A DNA stretch of 64,000 nucleotides from Noviherbaspirillum suwonense (GCF_900182955.1 NZ_FXUL01000003.1:248001-312000); one strand, 5' to 3'; counted from the stretch's first letter, positions 43,726-58,022 are shown. Numbers and translations: made by a program. The notes: generated by a model not told the origin, from the sequence alone.

Positions 43726-45769
43726 CGCCGAAGAGCGCATCCTGGTGCTGGCGCCGCGCGGCCGCGACGCCCAGGTCATCGCGCAGGTGCTGGCCGGCAG
43801 CGGGCTGACGTGCGCCGCCTGCGGCGACTACCCGGCGCTGATGCGCGAGCTCGACGCCGGCGCCGGCGCGGCGGTGATTTCGGAGGAGGCGCTGCAGGGC
43901 GCCGACCTCGACATCCTCGCCGCCTGGCTGGCGCGGCAGGCGTCGTGGTCCGACTTCCCGTTCGTGCTGCTGGTGTCGCGGCAGGCCGCGCCGCGCAAGG
44001 AAGCGGCCCGCATGCTGCTTGGCAATATCGCCAATGTGCTGCTGTTGGAACGGCCGCTGAATGCGGAAACCATACGCCGCGCCACCGCCTCCGCGCTGCG
44101 CGCGCGCAAGCGCCAGTACCAGGCGCGCACCGACCTGCAGGTGCGCATACGGGCCGAGGAAAGGCTGCACATCGCGCTGGAAGCCGGCCGCCTCGGCACC
44201 TGGGAAATCGACTTTCCGGGCATGGAGCTGCGGGCTTCGGACACCTGCAAGCGCAGCTTCGGCCGCGACCCGGCGCAGCCTTTCGGCTACGACCAGCTGG
44301 TCGCCGGCATCCAGCAGGAAGACTGGCGGCGCTACCATGACCTGATGAAGGCGACGATCATCGCCGGCGGCGGCTTCAGCATCGAATACCGGGTGATCTG
44401 GCCGGACGGCTCGCTGCACTGGCTGCATGTGCAGGGCAAGGCCAGCCTGGACGCGGATGGCAGGCCGGTGGCGGTGGCCGGCGTGTCCCAGGACATCACC
44501 GAACGCCGCGCGGCCGAGCGGCGCCTGCGCGAAAGCCAGGAAGCGCTGCGCGAGCTCAACGAGACGCTGGAGCAGCGCATCGACGCCCGCACGGCCGAGC
44601 TGGCGCAGGCGAACGACAGGCTGATGCGCGAGATCACCGAGCGCGAACGGGCCCAGGTGGCGCTGGTCCAGGCCCAGAAAATGGAGGCGGTGGGCCAGCT
44701 GACCGGCGGCATCGCGCACGATTTCAACAACCTGCTCAATGTCATTTTGGGCAATGTCGAACTGATCGAGCGGCAGTCGAGCGACGAGCGCATCAAGCGC
44801 ATGGCGCAGACGGCCCGCCGTTCGGCCGAACGCGGCGCCAAGCTGACCGGCCAGCTGCTGGCCTTTTCGCGCAGCCAGAGCCTGGACCTGCGCCCGGTCG
44901 ACCTGACGCACCTGATGGGCGAGGTCAGGGACCTGCTGTCGGCCGCGATCGGGCCGGACATCCAGCTTGAGTTCGGCCTTGCTCCCGACCTGCCGCCGGC
45001 GATGGCCGACCTGAGCCAGACCGAGCTGGCGATACTGAACCTGGCCATCAATGCGCGCGACGCGATGCCCAATGGCGGCCGGCTCGTCATCGACTGTGCG
45101 CTGCGGCAGCCGCCCGACGGCCTGCTGCCGCCGGGCCGGTATGCGGTGGTGTCGGTGCGGGACAATGGCCAGGGCATCAACCCCGAGATCCTGAACAAGG
45201 TGTTCGACCCGTTTTTCACGACCAAGGCGGTCGGCAAGGGCACCGGCCTGGGACTGAGCCAGGTCTACGGCATCGCCCAGCAGTCCGGCGGCACCGCGCG
45301 CATCGAAAGCCGGGCCGGCGAAGGCACCACGGTCGAGATCTGGCTGCCGCTGGCGCCGCAGGATGCGGCCGAGGCCGCCGCCGCGCGCGCAGCCGAGCCG
45401 CCGCGCACCGCCGGCCAGGCCCGCATCCTGGTGGTGGAGGACGACCCCGGCGTGCGCCAGTTCATCGTCGAATGCCTGGAAATGTCGGGCCACTGGGTGA
45501 CCCAGGCCGAGCATGGCGAAGCGGGGCTGGCGCAGATCGACAGCGCGATGCCGGACCTGATGATCGTCGACTTCCTGATGCCGGGGATGAACGGCGCGCA
45601 GCTCGCCGCCGAGGTCGGCCTGAAACGCCCGGACCTGCCCATCATCATTGCCACCGGCTATGCCGACATGCAGGAAATCGAGCGCGTGGTCGGCAAGAAC
45701 GCGGTGCTGAAAAAGCCATTCCAGATGCGCGACCTGCTGGAAAGCGTGCGGCTGGCGCTGACACGCTGA
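43712..45769 (+). CDS. Hybrid sensor histidine kinase with PAS domain and C-terminal receiver
   Basis: A 685-aa soluble kinase. Residues 1-135 look like a degenerate receiver ([12 protein letters not shown]) without the acidic pocket. A PAS/PAC domain follows (about 150-265), a coiled coil (about 265-320), HisKA with the phospho-acceptor in [11 protein letters not shown] (His336), the ATPase domain with DNGQGI and GTGLGL, and a receiver whose phospho-acceptor is Asp620 in [11 protein letters not shown], with Lys in LKKPF. No membrane segment is seen. ATG 43712 is chosen; GTG 43706 adds two residues. It overlaps the kaiC-like gene, so the KaiC-like ATPase is its likely input or partner. No separate response regulator follows. 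Confidence 0.92.
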   Translation: MTASSAEERILVLAPRGRDAQVIAQVLAGSGLTCAACGDYPALMRELDAGAGAAVISEEALQGADLDILAAWLARQASWSDFPFVLLVSRQAAPRKEAARMLLGNIANVLLLERPLNAETIRRATASALRARKRQYQARTDLQVRIRAEERLHIALEAGRLGTWEIDFPGMELRASDTCKRSFGRDPAQPFGYDQLVAGIQQEDWRRYHDLMKATIIAGGGFSIEYRVIWPDGSLHWLHVQGKASLDADGRPVAVAGVSQDITERRAAERRLRESQEALRELNETLEQRIDARTAELAQANDRLMREITERERAQVALVQAQKMEAVGQLTGGIAHDFNNLLNVILGNVELIERQSSDERIKRMAQTARRSAERGAKLTGQLLAFSRSQSLDLRPVDLTHLMGEVRDLLSAAIGPDIQLEFGLAPDLPPAMADLSQTELAILNLAINARDAMPNGGRLVIDCALRQPPDGLLPPGRYAVVSVRDNGQGINPEILNKVFDPFFTTKAVGKGTGLGLSQVYGIAQQSGGTARIESRAGEGTTVEIWLPLAPQDAAEAAAARAAEPPRTAGQARILVVEDDPGVRQFIVECLEMSGHWVTQAEHGEAGLAQIDSAMPDLMIVDFLMPGMNGAQLAAEVGLKRPDLPIIIATGYADMQEIERVVGKNAVLKKPFQMRDLLESVRLALTR

Positions 45770-45936
45770 ACGGCCGGCGGGCGGGGAGGGCGCTGCGCGC
45801 GCCTCCCCATTCGCCCACGCAGCGCCCGGCCCCACGCCCTGGGGCAAAACCGCTTCCCGCCATTCCCGCTCCCGTTCGGTCTACAATCGCGCATCCAAAG
45901 TGCGAATGCCGTATCCATGGTATTGACCCCTAGCAA

Positions 45937-48900
45937 ATGAGCAAGTCCATCAGCAACCTGCGCCACCGGTTCGACCGCATCGCCGGCAGCAGGCCCATGC
46001 TGGCCGTCGGCACGGTCGCGATCGCCTGGCTCGCGGGCGGGCTGTTCGGCGTGCCGGCGCTGCTGAAATGGCAGTTGCCGCAGCAGGCCCAGCGCCAGCT
46101 GGGCGCGACGCTGACGCTGGGCGAGGTCTATTTCAATCCGCTGACGCTGGCGCTGGAAGTCAATGACATCAGCCTGCGCACGGTCCGGGAAGGCACGCTG
46201 CTGTCGGCCGGGAAGCTGCGCGCCGACCTGGAAATGTCGGGCCTGTTCCGGCGCGCGTGGACCCTCGCCGACATCCAGCTCGAACAGCCGATGCTGCGCA
46301 TCGAATACGACAAGCAGGGCGCGCTGAACCTGCAGCCGCTGCTGTCGGCGCTGCAGAAAAATCCGGCGCCGCCCGACCAGCCGCCGGCGCGCATGCTGCT
46401 GCAGCGCCTGAGCATCCGGAACGGCCGCGTCGATGTCGTCGACCAGCGCCTGCAGCAGCCGTTGATCGCCCGCATCAGCCCGGTAACGCTGGACGCAAGC
46501 GACATCGGCACGCTGCCGGACGCGGCCGGCAAGTGGACGCTGGCCGCCCGTTCCGAGGCGGGCGAGGTGCTGCGCGCCGGCGGCTCCCTGGGCCTGCAGC
46601 CCGTGGCGCTGCGCGGCACGCTCGACCTGGCCGGCGTGCAGGCGGGCACCCTGGCGCGCGCGCTGCACAGGCAGGTGACGCTGACCGATGTCGCCGGCAC
46701 GCTGGGCCTGCATGGCGAGATCGATGCGGCGCTCGCCGGCGGCGCGCTCGCGGCCACGCTGGACAAGGTCGAGCTGACGCTGGCCGGGCTGGCGCTGAAG
46801 TCCGGCGCCGCCGTCATCGCCGTGGAGAGCGGGACGCTGGCCCTGGCGCATGCGCAGCTGGCCCAGGCCGAAGCCGGCCTGCAGGGCAGGATTGCGGACA
46901 TCAGCCTGGCGCTCGGTTCGTCCAGCCTCGCCCAGGGCGCGACCCGGCTACGCTTTCCCGAAGCCCGTTACAGCAGCCGCGCGCTGCTGCTCGCGCCCGG
47001 CAGCGACAATGCGTACGTGCTGGAGGAAAGCGCCATGTCGCTGCCGCAGCTGGCATTGAAGCAGGCCGGCAGCGACATGGCGCTATCGGCCCCGGCCGCC
47101 AAGGCCGGCCGGCTGGCGCTCAAGCCGCTGGCCGGCGGCTTTTCGATGCGGGCCGATGACGCGGCGCTGACGCTGGCCGGGATGACCCGGCAGGAAGGCG
47201 CGCAGAAGCTGAGGTCGGGCGCGGCCGCGCTGGACGTGCGCAGCGCGAGCACCAGGCGCGAAGGCAGTGCGCCGCTCACCGTGCGCCTGAACGCGCCCAA
47301 GGTCTCGGTCGCCGCGCTGAACGTCAGCGGCGCCCGCGCGGAGCCGCTGTACGGCCTTGCCGAGGGCCGCGGCGCGGCCGAGAGCGTCACGCTGTCGTTG
47401 CCCGCCTCGGGGCCGGATGCGCTCGTCGACGGATTGTCCGCGACCCTGAGGAAGCTGGTCGCCAACGATGCCCGCCAGCCCGGCGAACTCGCCCACGCGG
47501 ACAGCCTCGAACTCAAGGGCGCGCGGCTGCGGCTGGCGTCGCGCCAGCTCGACCTCGGCAGCCTGACGCTGGCCGACGGCGCCGCAAGCGTGCGCTTCGC
47601 CAGCGACGGCAGCCTGAACTGGACCGGCCCGGCGGCGTCGCCTGCGGTGGCTTCCCCGGCTGCCCCGGCTACGACGCCTTCGTCCGTTTCAACCGCTTCC
47701 ACCGCCTCGACCCCGCCCCCGGACAAGGCGCCGGTGGCGGCGCGCCGGGCGCCAGCCGCGGCGCCATGGCGCATCACCGCCGACAGCATCGACCTGCGCA
47801 ACTTCAGCGCCTCCTATGCCGATGCCCGCCAGCAGCCGCCGCTGGCGGTCGATGCCGACAACATCGTCGCCAGCGTCAGTGCGCTGGACACGGCCGGCGC
47901 CGCGCCGGCGCGCGTGGCGCTGCGGGCCGGCGTGGGCGGCGGCACGCTGCAGGCGCAGGGCAGCCTGCAGCTGCAGGACTATGGCGGCGAGTTCGACATC
48001 AAGGCCGCCGGCCTGCCGCTGAAGCTGGCGCAGCCCTATATCACCGAGGCCGCGCGGCTGGTGCTGACCGGCGGCACGCTGTCGGGCGCCGGCAAGCTGC
48101 GGGTGGGCAATGCGACCGGCCCGAAGATCACCTATGCCGGCAGCGCATCGCTGGACAAGGTGGCGATCGACGAGACCGCGCCGCGCCAGCCCTTCCTGTC
48201 GTGGGACGCCATCTCGGCCGCCAACATGCGGCTGGCGCTGTCGCCGAACCGGCTGGAGATCGGCCAGCTCAATATCGCCGGCCCGGTCGGCAAGCTCATC
48301 ATTGCCGAAGACCAGACGGTCAACCTGTCGCGGGTGTTCAGGAAGTCGCCGGCCCCCGGCGCGCAGAAAACGGCCGCCGCCAGTGCGCCGGCGAAGGCCG
48401 CCGACGGCGACCCGTTCCCGGTCTCGATCGCCCGCATCCGCGTCGACGACGGCGTGCTGACCTTTGCCGACTTCAGCCAGCAGCCGCAGTTCAGCACCCG
48501 GATGCATGACTTCGAGGGCGTGATGACCGGGCTTTCCAGCGCGCCCGGCAGCCGCGCGCAGATGCAGTTCAATGCCGCCATCGCCGACTATGGCGACGCC
48601 CGCATCAGCGGCGCGATGAACCCGTTCAAGCCGGCCTATGCGACCGACGTGCGGATGAACTTCCGCAACGTCGACCTGAGCCAGCTGACGCCGTACGTGG
48701 TGCGCTTCGCTGGCTACCGGGTGACGGCCGGCACGCTGTCCTCGGACCTGCGTTACCAGGTGAAGGAAGGCCGCCTGGTCGGCGACAACCGCTTCGTGCT
48801 CAACAAGGTGAGGCTGGGCGAGAAGGTGGAAAGCCCGACCGCGATGGACCTGCCGCTGAAGCTGGCGCTGTCGCTGCTGGAGGACGAGAACGGCATCATC

Positions 48901-49596
48901 AACATCGGCGTGCCGGTGACGGGCGACCTGCAGAATCCGCAGTTCAGCTTCGGCGCGGTGGCCCGCCGCGCCATCGGCACCGTGCTGCGCAACATCGTCT
49001 CGGCGCCGTTCCGCGCGCTGGCGTCGCTGTTTGGCGGCGGCGGCGAAAAGATGGATGTGATCGCGTTCGATCCCGGCAGCGCGGAGCTGGCGCCGCCCGA
49101 GCAGCAGAAGCTCGACAAGCTGGCCGAGGCGCTGGCCAAGCGTCCCGCGGTGAAGCTGCTGGTGCATCCGGCGGTCAGCGCCGAGCAGGACGAGGCGGCA
49201 TTGCGCTCGCTGGCCGCGCGGCGCGCGCTGCTGGGCCGCATGGGCGTGAAGCTGGCGGCAGACGAGGAGCCGGGACCGGTCGACACCGCCGGCCCGGACG
49301 TGCAGAAAGCCATCGTCGCCCTGTACCGCGAACGCTTCCCGGGCGAGGCGCCGCAGCCGGCGGCGGATGTGACGCCGGAAGCCTGGCATGCGCAGCTGCT
49401 GGACAAGCTGATCGCCGCGCAGCCGCTGCCGCAGGATGCGCTCGCGGCGCTGCAGAAAGAGCGCGGCAGCATGGTCAGGGAACAGCTGGTGAAATCGTCA
49501 TTGCCGGAATCCAGGATCGCGCTGGGCAAGCCGGAGCAGGCGACCGGCGCGCAGGACGGCGACATCGCGACCAGGCTGGAACTCGTGCCGCTGTAA
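45937..49596 (+). CDS. Large AsmA-like protein with DUF748 repeats
   Basis: A 1,219-aa envelope protein. One N-terminal membrane segment (about residues 20-40) anchors a long periplasmic chain with repeated DUF748/AsmA-like beta segments: GATLTLGEVYFNPLTLALEV, PFPVSIARIRVDDGVLTFAD and NFRNVDLSQLTPYVVRFAGY are typical. A Pro/Ala/Thr/Ser linker sits around 565-600. The final 180 residues (from FDPGSAELAPPEQQKLDKLA) resemble an OmpA-type peptidoglycan-associated module. AsmA-superfamily proteins (TamB, YhdP, YdbH) are thought to form grooves that carry phospholipids to the outer membrane; that role is inferred here. It stands alone, 167 bases after the kinase gene. Confidence 0.85.
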   Translation: MSKSISNLRHRFDRIAGSRPMLAVGTVAIAWLAGGLFGVPALLKWQLPQQAQRQLGATLTLGEVYFNPLTLALEVNDISLRTVREGTLLSAGKLRADLEMSGLFRRAWTLADIQLEQPMLRIEYDKQGALNLQPLLSALQKNPAPPDQPPARMLLQRLSIRNGRVDVVDQRLQQPLIARISPVTLDASDIGTLPDAAGKWTLAARSEAGEVLRAGGSLGLQPVALRGTLDLAGVQAGTLARALHRQVTLTDVAGTLGLHGEIDAALAGGALAATLDKVELTLAGLALKSGAAVIAVESGTLALAHAQLAQAEAGLQGRIADISLALGSSSLAQGATRLRFPEARYSSRALLLAPGSDNAYVLEESAMSLPQLALKQAGSDMALSAPAAKAGRLALKPLAGGFSMRADDAALTLAGMTRQEGAQKLRSGAAALDVRSASTRREGSAPLTVRLNAPKVSVAALNVSGARAEPLYGLAEGRGAAESVTLSLPASGPDALVDGLSATLRKLVANDARQPGELAHADSLELKGARLRLASRQLDLGSLTLADGAASVRFASDGSLNWTGPAASPAVASPAAPATTPSSVSTASTASTPPPDKAPVAARRAPAAAPWRITADSIDLRNFSASYADARQQPPLAVDADNIVASVSALDTAGAAPARVALRAGVGGGTLQAQGSLQLQDYGGEFDIKAAGLPLKLAQPYITEAARLVLTGGTLSGAGKLRVGNATGPKITYAGSASLDKVAIDETAPRQPFLSWDAISAANMRLALSPNRLEIGQLNIAGPVGKLIIAEDQTVNLSRVFRKSPAPGAQKTAAASAPAKAADGDPFPVSIARIRVDDGVLTFADFSQQPQFSTRMHDFEGVMTGLSSAPGSRAQMQFNAAIADYGDARISGAMNPFKPAYATDVRMNFRNVDLSQLTPYVVRFAGYRVTAGTLSSDLRYQVKEGRLVGDNRFVLNKVRLGEKVESPTAMDLPLKLALSLLEDENGIINIGVPVTGDLQNPQFSFGAVARRAIGTVLRNIVSAPFRALASLFGGGGEKMDVIAFDPGSAELAPPEQQKLDKLAEALAKRPAVKLLVHPAVSAEQDEAALRSLAARRALLGRMGVKLAADEEPGPVDTAGPDVQKAIVALYRERFPGEAPQPAADVTPEAWHAQLLDKLIAAQPLPQDALAALQKERGSMVREQLVKSSLPESRIALGKPEQATGAQDGDIATRLELVPL

Positions 49597-49653
49597 TCAG
49601 CATGGAAAGGGCGCGTGTGCCGCGCATCCGTGCCTATTGCGTTGCAGCGTGCG

Positions 49654-49734
49654 TCAGAGCGGAACCGAATACAGGATCGCTGCAAAGGTGATGACGATCA
49701 GCGAACCGCAGACGACTTCCTTGAAGGTACCCAT
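49654..49734 (-). CDS. 26-aa hydrophobic microprotein
   Basis: A tiny frame, too short for ordinary gene calling: MGTFKEVVCGSLIVITFA then AILYSVPL and stop. One membrane-spanning stretch fills residues 7-24, with a charged N-terminal tip (KE). A GGAG ribosome-binding site stands about eight bases before ATG 49734. It lies alone on the minus strand in a 309-base gap, convergent with the DUF748 gene. Single-helix membrane microproteins often regulate larger membrane complexes. No partner is evident, and existence rests on the ribosome-binding site and the hydrophobic pattern. Confidence 0.5.
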   Translation of the reverse strand: MGTFKEVVCGSLIVITFAAILYSVPL

Positions 49735-49905
49735 GATAAGTCTCCGTTGAATATGTTAAGTATATTGCAACGTTTTTGCGGCCAAAGAGTTGATGAGACG
49801 CAAGTAAATTTCGTCATCGATCCATTTCCGGCCTGGCTTTTTCCTTGAATCCCGGTCGGATGCCGACGGTACAATGGCGGCTTCCTGAACGGACCGTCCG
49901 CCTCC

Positions 49906-50610
49906 ATGGCCCGCCTCCCACGCCTCGTGGTTCCCCACCAGCCGCATTACGTCAGCCAGCACGGGCATGACGGCCAGCCGGTCTTTCGCGACAGCGAGGA
50001 TTACGCCGCCTACCTGGCATGGCTGCGGGAAGCCGGCAAAAAATTCGCCGTCGCCATCCACGCCTACCTGCTGCTGCCGGAAGAAATCAACCTGCTGGTC
50101 ACGCCCTCCGACCATGAAGGGCCGGGCCGGATGATGCAATGGATAGGGCGGTATTACGTACCCTGGTTCAACCGCAAGTACGGCCGCTCGGGCACGCTCT
50201 GGGGCAGCCGCTACAAGGCAACCGTGGTCGACGCCGGCAGCCATTTCCTGGACTGCTGCCTCTACATGGAAATGCGCCCGGTGCTGCTCGGCGCGGCTGC
50301 CGAGCCGGCCGACTACCGCTGGTCGAGCTATGCGCACCATGCCGGCATCGAATCCGACCCGCTGACCGCCGACCATCCGCTGTACTGGGCGCTCGGCAAC
50401 ACGCCGTTCGAGCGGGAGGCGGCATACCGGCGGCTGATGGAGCAGGGCATGTCGGTCAACGAGATTGCCCGGCTGGAGCGGGCAGTGCGGGCAGAGTGGG
50501 CGCTGGGTTCGGACGCGTTCCGCAGCGAACTGGAGAAACGCACGCAGCGCCGCGTCGGCCCGGCCCGGCGCGGGAGGCCGCCAAAAAGCATGCCTATCGC
50601 ACCAAAATGA
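49906..50610 (+). CDS. Degenerate REP-associated tyrosine transposase (RAYT)
   Basis: A 234-aa protein of the Y1 transposase/RAYT family. It starts MARLPRLVVPHQPHYVSQHG, close to the usual ARxPR...HVTxRG, and contains FNRKYGRSGTLWGSRYKA and CLYMEMRPVLLG, equivalent to the YIELNPVRAG segment with the catalytic tyrosine (Tyr120). The HUH metal motif, normally PNHVH, reads PEEIN (58-62): both histidines are gone. Nicking activity is therefore doubtful and the protein may have been retained for DNA binding. A basic tail RRGRPPKS resembles an AT-hook. REP-like palindromes follow immediately at 50609-50672. Confidence 0.8.
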   Translation: MARLPRLVVPHQPHYVSQHGHDGQPVFRDSEDYAAYLAWLREAGKKFAVAIHAYLLLPEEINLLVTPSDHEGPGRMMQWIGRYYVPWFNRKYGRSGTLWGSRYKATVVDAGSHFLDCCLYMEMRPVLLGAAAEPADYRWSSYAHHAGIESDPLTADHPLYWALGNTPFEREAAYRRLMEQGMSVNEIARLERAVRAEWALGSDAFRSELEKRTQRRVGPARRGRPPKSMPIAPK

Positions 50611-50672
50611 CTCTGTCACCAATTAAAATGAACTTCGATAGGGCGTGATTTTAATTGGACTCTGACCCTAAT
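50609..50672. repeat. REP-like palindrome pair after the RAYT gene
   Basis: CCAATTAAAAT (50619-50629) and ATTTTAATTGG (50648-50658) are perfect 11-bp inverted repeats. Each is flanked by a related head: GACTCTGTCACC before the first and GGACTCTGACCC after the second. Sequences of this kind (TTGGACTCTGACCC) are recalled as flanking RAYT genes in many proteobacteria. They lie between the transposase stop and gltB and could also shape the gltB leader. Confidence 0.65.
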
Positions 50673-50743
50673 TTTTCCTGTTGAACTATCTGATTCCTTG
50701 CACTATTCTGCAGGGTCAATCTTTTCAGCAGTGAGGAAACCCC

Positions 50744-55432
<4,689 letters not shown>

Positions 55433-55507
55433 CAACGAACAGTGCCGCGCGCCGTTTCATGCATGGCGCGCGGCGGTAGAGCACATTGAGGAAGCGAGCA
55501 CATACAC

Positions 55508-56971
55508 ATGGGTAAAGTCACCGGATTTCTGGAGTTCCAGCGTCTGCAGGAAGCAGCGGAACCGACCACCGAGCGCACGAGGCATTACAAGGAATTCACG
55601 CTGCGCCTGTCGGACGATCAGGCCAAAGTGCAGGGCGCGCGCTGCATGGACTGCGGCATCCCGTTCTGCAACAACAGCTGCCCGGTCAACAACATCATCC
55701 CGGACTGGAATGACATGGTCTACCGCGGCACCTACCGCGAGGCGCTGGACAACCTGCACCTGACCAACAACTTCCCCGAGTTCACCGGCCGCATCTGTCC
55801 GGCGCCGTGCGAGGCCGGCTGCACGCTGGGCATCAACAATGACCCGGTCGGCATCAAGTCGATCGAGCATTTCATCATCGACAAGGGCTGGGAAAACGGC
55901 TGGGTCGTGCCGCAGCCGGCCGAAACGAAGACCGGCAAGAAGGTCGCCGTGGTCGGCTCCGGCCCGGCTGGCATGGCGGCCGCGCAGCAGCTCGCGCGCG
56001 TCGGCCACGATGTCACCGTGTTCGAGAAGAATGACCGCGTCGGCGGCCTGCTGCGCTACGGCATCCCGGACTTCAAGATGGAGAAGTCGCACATCGACCG
56101 CCGCGTCGAGCAGATGAAGGCCGAAGGCGTGACCTTCCGCACCGGCGTGCTGGTCGGCAAGGACTTCCCGAAGAATGTGACCAACTGGGCCAGCGAGACC
56201 ATCTCGCCGGAACAGCTGCAGCAGGAGTTCGACGCGGTCGTCATCGCCGGCGGCGCCGAGCAGCCGCGCGACCTGCCGGTGCCGGGCCGCGAACTGCAGG
56301 GCGTGCATTTCGCGATGGACTTCCTGCCGCTGCAGAACAAGGTCAATGCGGGCGACGAGCTGAAGGACCAGATCAAGGCGACCGGCAAGCACGTGGTCGT
56401 CATCGGCGGCGGCGACACCGGCTCCGACTGCGTGGGCACGTCCAACCGGCATGGCGCCGAGTCGATCGTGCAGTTCGAGCTGCTGCCGCAGCCGCCGGAA
56501 ACCGAGAACAAGCCGCTGGTCTGGCCTTACTGGCCGACCAAGCTGCGCACCTCGTCGTCGCACGAAGAGGGCTGCGAGCGCGACTGGGCGGTCGCCACCA
56601 AGCGCCTCGAAGGCCGCGACGGCAAGGTCGAGAAGCTGATCGCCGCCCGCGTCGAATGGAAGGATGGCCGGATGCAGGAAGTGCCGGACTCCGAGTTCGA
56701 GCTGCAGGCCGACCTGGTGCTGCTGGCCATGGGCTTCGTCTCGCCGGTGCAGCAGATGCTGGACGCATTCGGCATCGACAAGGACGCCCGCGGCAATGCG
56801 CGCGCCACCACCGACGGCGACGGCTGCTACAAGACCTCGGTCGACAAGGTCTTCGCCGCCGGCGACGCCCGCCGCGGCCAGTCGCTGGTGGTATGGGCGA
56901 TCCGCGAAGGCAGGCAGTGCGCCCGCGCGGTCGATGAATTCCTGATGGGTTCGTCGGTGCTGCCGCGCTAG
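55508..56971 (+). CDS. gltD: Glutamate synthase (NADPH) small subunit
   Basis: A 487-aa FAD and iron-sulphur protein that takes electrons from NADPH for GltB. N-terminal cysteine clusters [17 protein letters not shown] and CPAPCEAGC (residues about 45-110) bind the 4Fe-4S centres. [19 protein letters not shown] (about 150) is the FAD-binding Rossmann motif; [17 protein letters not shown] (about 295) is the NADPH site. The C-terminal [16 protein letters not shown] is the second FAD motif. It forms the gltBD operon, ended by the terminator at 57036-57077. Confidence 0.97.
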   Translation: MGKVTGFLEFQRLQEAAEPTTERTRHYKEFTLRLSDDQAKVQGARCMDCGIPFCNNSCPVNNIIPDWNDMVYRGTYREALDNLHLTNNFPEFTGRICPAPCEAGCTLGINNDPVGIKSIEHFIIDKGWENGWVVPQPAETKTGKKVAVVGSGPAGMAAAQQLARVGHDVTVFEKNDRVGGLLRYGIPDFKMEKSHIDRRVEQMKAEGVTFRTGVLVGKDFPKNVTNWASETISPEQLQQEFDAVVIAGGAEQPRDLPVPGRELQGVHFAMDFLPLQNKVNAGDELKDQIKATGKHVVVIGGGDTGSDCVGTSNRHGAESIVQFELLPQPPETENKPLVWPYWPTKLRTSSSHEEGCERDWAVATKRLEGRDGKVEKLIAARVEWKDGRMQEVPDSEFELQADLVLLAMGFVSPVQQMLDAFGIDKDARGNARATTDGDGCYKTSVDKVFAAGDARRGQSLVVWAIREGRQCARAVDEFLMGSSVLPR

Positions 56972-56978
56972 GCGGCCA

Positions 56979-57034
56979 GCATCAAGCACAAGGCATCAAG
57001 CACAAGGCATCAAGCGCAAGGCATCAAGCACAAT
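56979..57034. repeat. Four tandem copies of a 14-bp unit
   Basis: GCATCAAGCACAAG occurs at 56979-56992 and 56993-57006, then GCATCAAGCGCAAG at 57007-57020 and GCATCAAGCACAAT at 57021-57034. The array fills the space between the gltD stop and its terminator, so it would be in the 3' end of the gltBD mRNA. Confidence 0.9.
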
Positions 57035-57035
57035 A

Positions 57036-57077
57036 CGCAGGCCGGGCTGCCGCAAGGAGCCCGGCCTGCGCTTTTTC
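57036..57077. terminator. Bidirectional terminator between gltD and the RIO kinase gene
   Basis: A perfect 12-bp stem, CGCAGGCCGGGC (57036-57047) with GCCCGGCCTGCG (57059-57070), 11-base loop, followed on the plus strand by CTTTTTC. It overlaps the end of the convergent RIO kinase frame by one base. Confidence 0.88.
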
Positions 57078-57922
57078 TAGTCCTGCTGCAGGTAACGCTG
57101 CCGCTCTTCCTCTTCCCGCCGCGCGATATCGATTTCCCTCAGCACCGCGCCGACATCGGCCGGCCGCGCGGGCGCCGCGACCCTGCCCGTCAATACCGTC
57201 TCCGGCGTCAGCAGGCCGGCGCTGTAGAGCGCCCAGATCTCCTTGCCGTACTGTAGTTCCAGCAGCGCCGGCACAAAGCGGCCCAGGCAGTCGGCCAGGT
57301 TGGCGACGTCGCGTTCCAGCATCGCCGCGGCTTCGGTATTGCCCGCCGCATCGATGGCCTGCGGCAGGTCGATGATGACCGGGCCGTCCGCATCGACCAG
57401 GATGTTGTAGCCCGACAGGTCGCCGTGGACCACGCCGGCGCACAGCATCAGCACGACCTCGCGCAGCAGCTGCGCATGGAAGAGCAGCGCCTGCTCCATG
57501 CTCAGGTCGACTTCGGCCAGGCGCGGCGCGGCATGGCCGTCGGCGTCGGTGACGAGTTCCATCAGCAGCACGCCCTCGAAGCAGATGTAGGGCCGGGGCA
57601 CGCGCACGCCGGCCGCCGCCAGCCGGTACAGCGCATCGACCTCGGCGTTCTGCCAGACTTCCTCCTGCATCTTGCGGCCGTAGCGCGTGCCTTTTTCCAT
57701 CGCCCGCGCCTGCCGGCTGTTCTTGACCTTGCGGCCTTCCTGGTAGGACGCGGCCTGCCGGAAGCTGCGCTGGCTGGCCTCCTTGTAGACCTTGGCGCAG
57801 CGGACGTCGTCGCCGCAGCGCACGACATAGACGGTGGCTTCCTTGCCGCTCATGAGCTGGCGCAGGACGGTATCCACCAGGCCCTCGTCAACCAGGGGCT
57901 GGAGTCGTTTCGGGACTTTCAT
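57077..57922 (-). CDS. RIO-type serine/threonine protein kinase
   Basis: A 281-aa kinase of the bacterial RIO1-like family. The nucleotide loop and adjacent segment are SGKEATVYVVRCG (about residue 25). RSFRQAASYQEGRKVKNSR is the RIO-specific stretch. The catalytic loop is VHGDLSGYNILVD (about 175) and the metal-binding aspartate follows in VIIDLPQA. These kinases phosphorylate themselves and unknown targets; archaeal and eukaryotic relatives act in small-subunit ribosome maturation. ATG 57922 (MKVPKRLQ) is chosen although the upstream bases are pyrimidine-rich; the frame upstream overlaps the divergent 80-aa gene. It shares a terminator with gltD. Confidence 0.88.
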   Translation of the reverse strand: MKVPKRLQPLVDEGLVDTVLRQLMSGKEATVYVVRCGDDVRCAKVYKEASQRSFRQAASYQEGRKVKNSRQARAMEKGTRYGRKMQEEVWQNAEVDALYRLAAAGVRVPRPYICFEGVLLMELVTDADGHAAPRLAEVDLSMEQALLFHAQLLREVVLMLCAGVVHGDLSGYNILVDADGPVIIDLPQAIDAAGNTEAAAMLERDVANLADCLGRFVPALLELQYGKEIWALYSAGLLTPETVLTGRVAAPARPADVGAVLREIDIARREEEERQRYLQQD

Positions 57923-58022
57923 CGGGGGGAGGGCAGCGGGGCAAGGGGTGGGGGAGCGCGGATAGTACCATCGGTTTTTGCCGAACTGCGCGAGAATGTG
58001 GCCTGACCAAACCGGAGGCAAC

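Noticed and set aside
49615-49848. 77-codon plus-strand frame between the DUF748 and RAYT genes
   Set aside because: No ribosome-binding site and no recognisable composition; the opposite strand holds a better microprotein candidate.
49906-50610. Active insertion sequence
   Set aside because: No flanking target duplications or complete element ends were found and the HUH motif is lost, so it is treated as a single resident gene.
56979-57034. Possible CRISPR array
   Set aside because: The 14-bp units are directly adjacent without spacers, and no cas gene is near.
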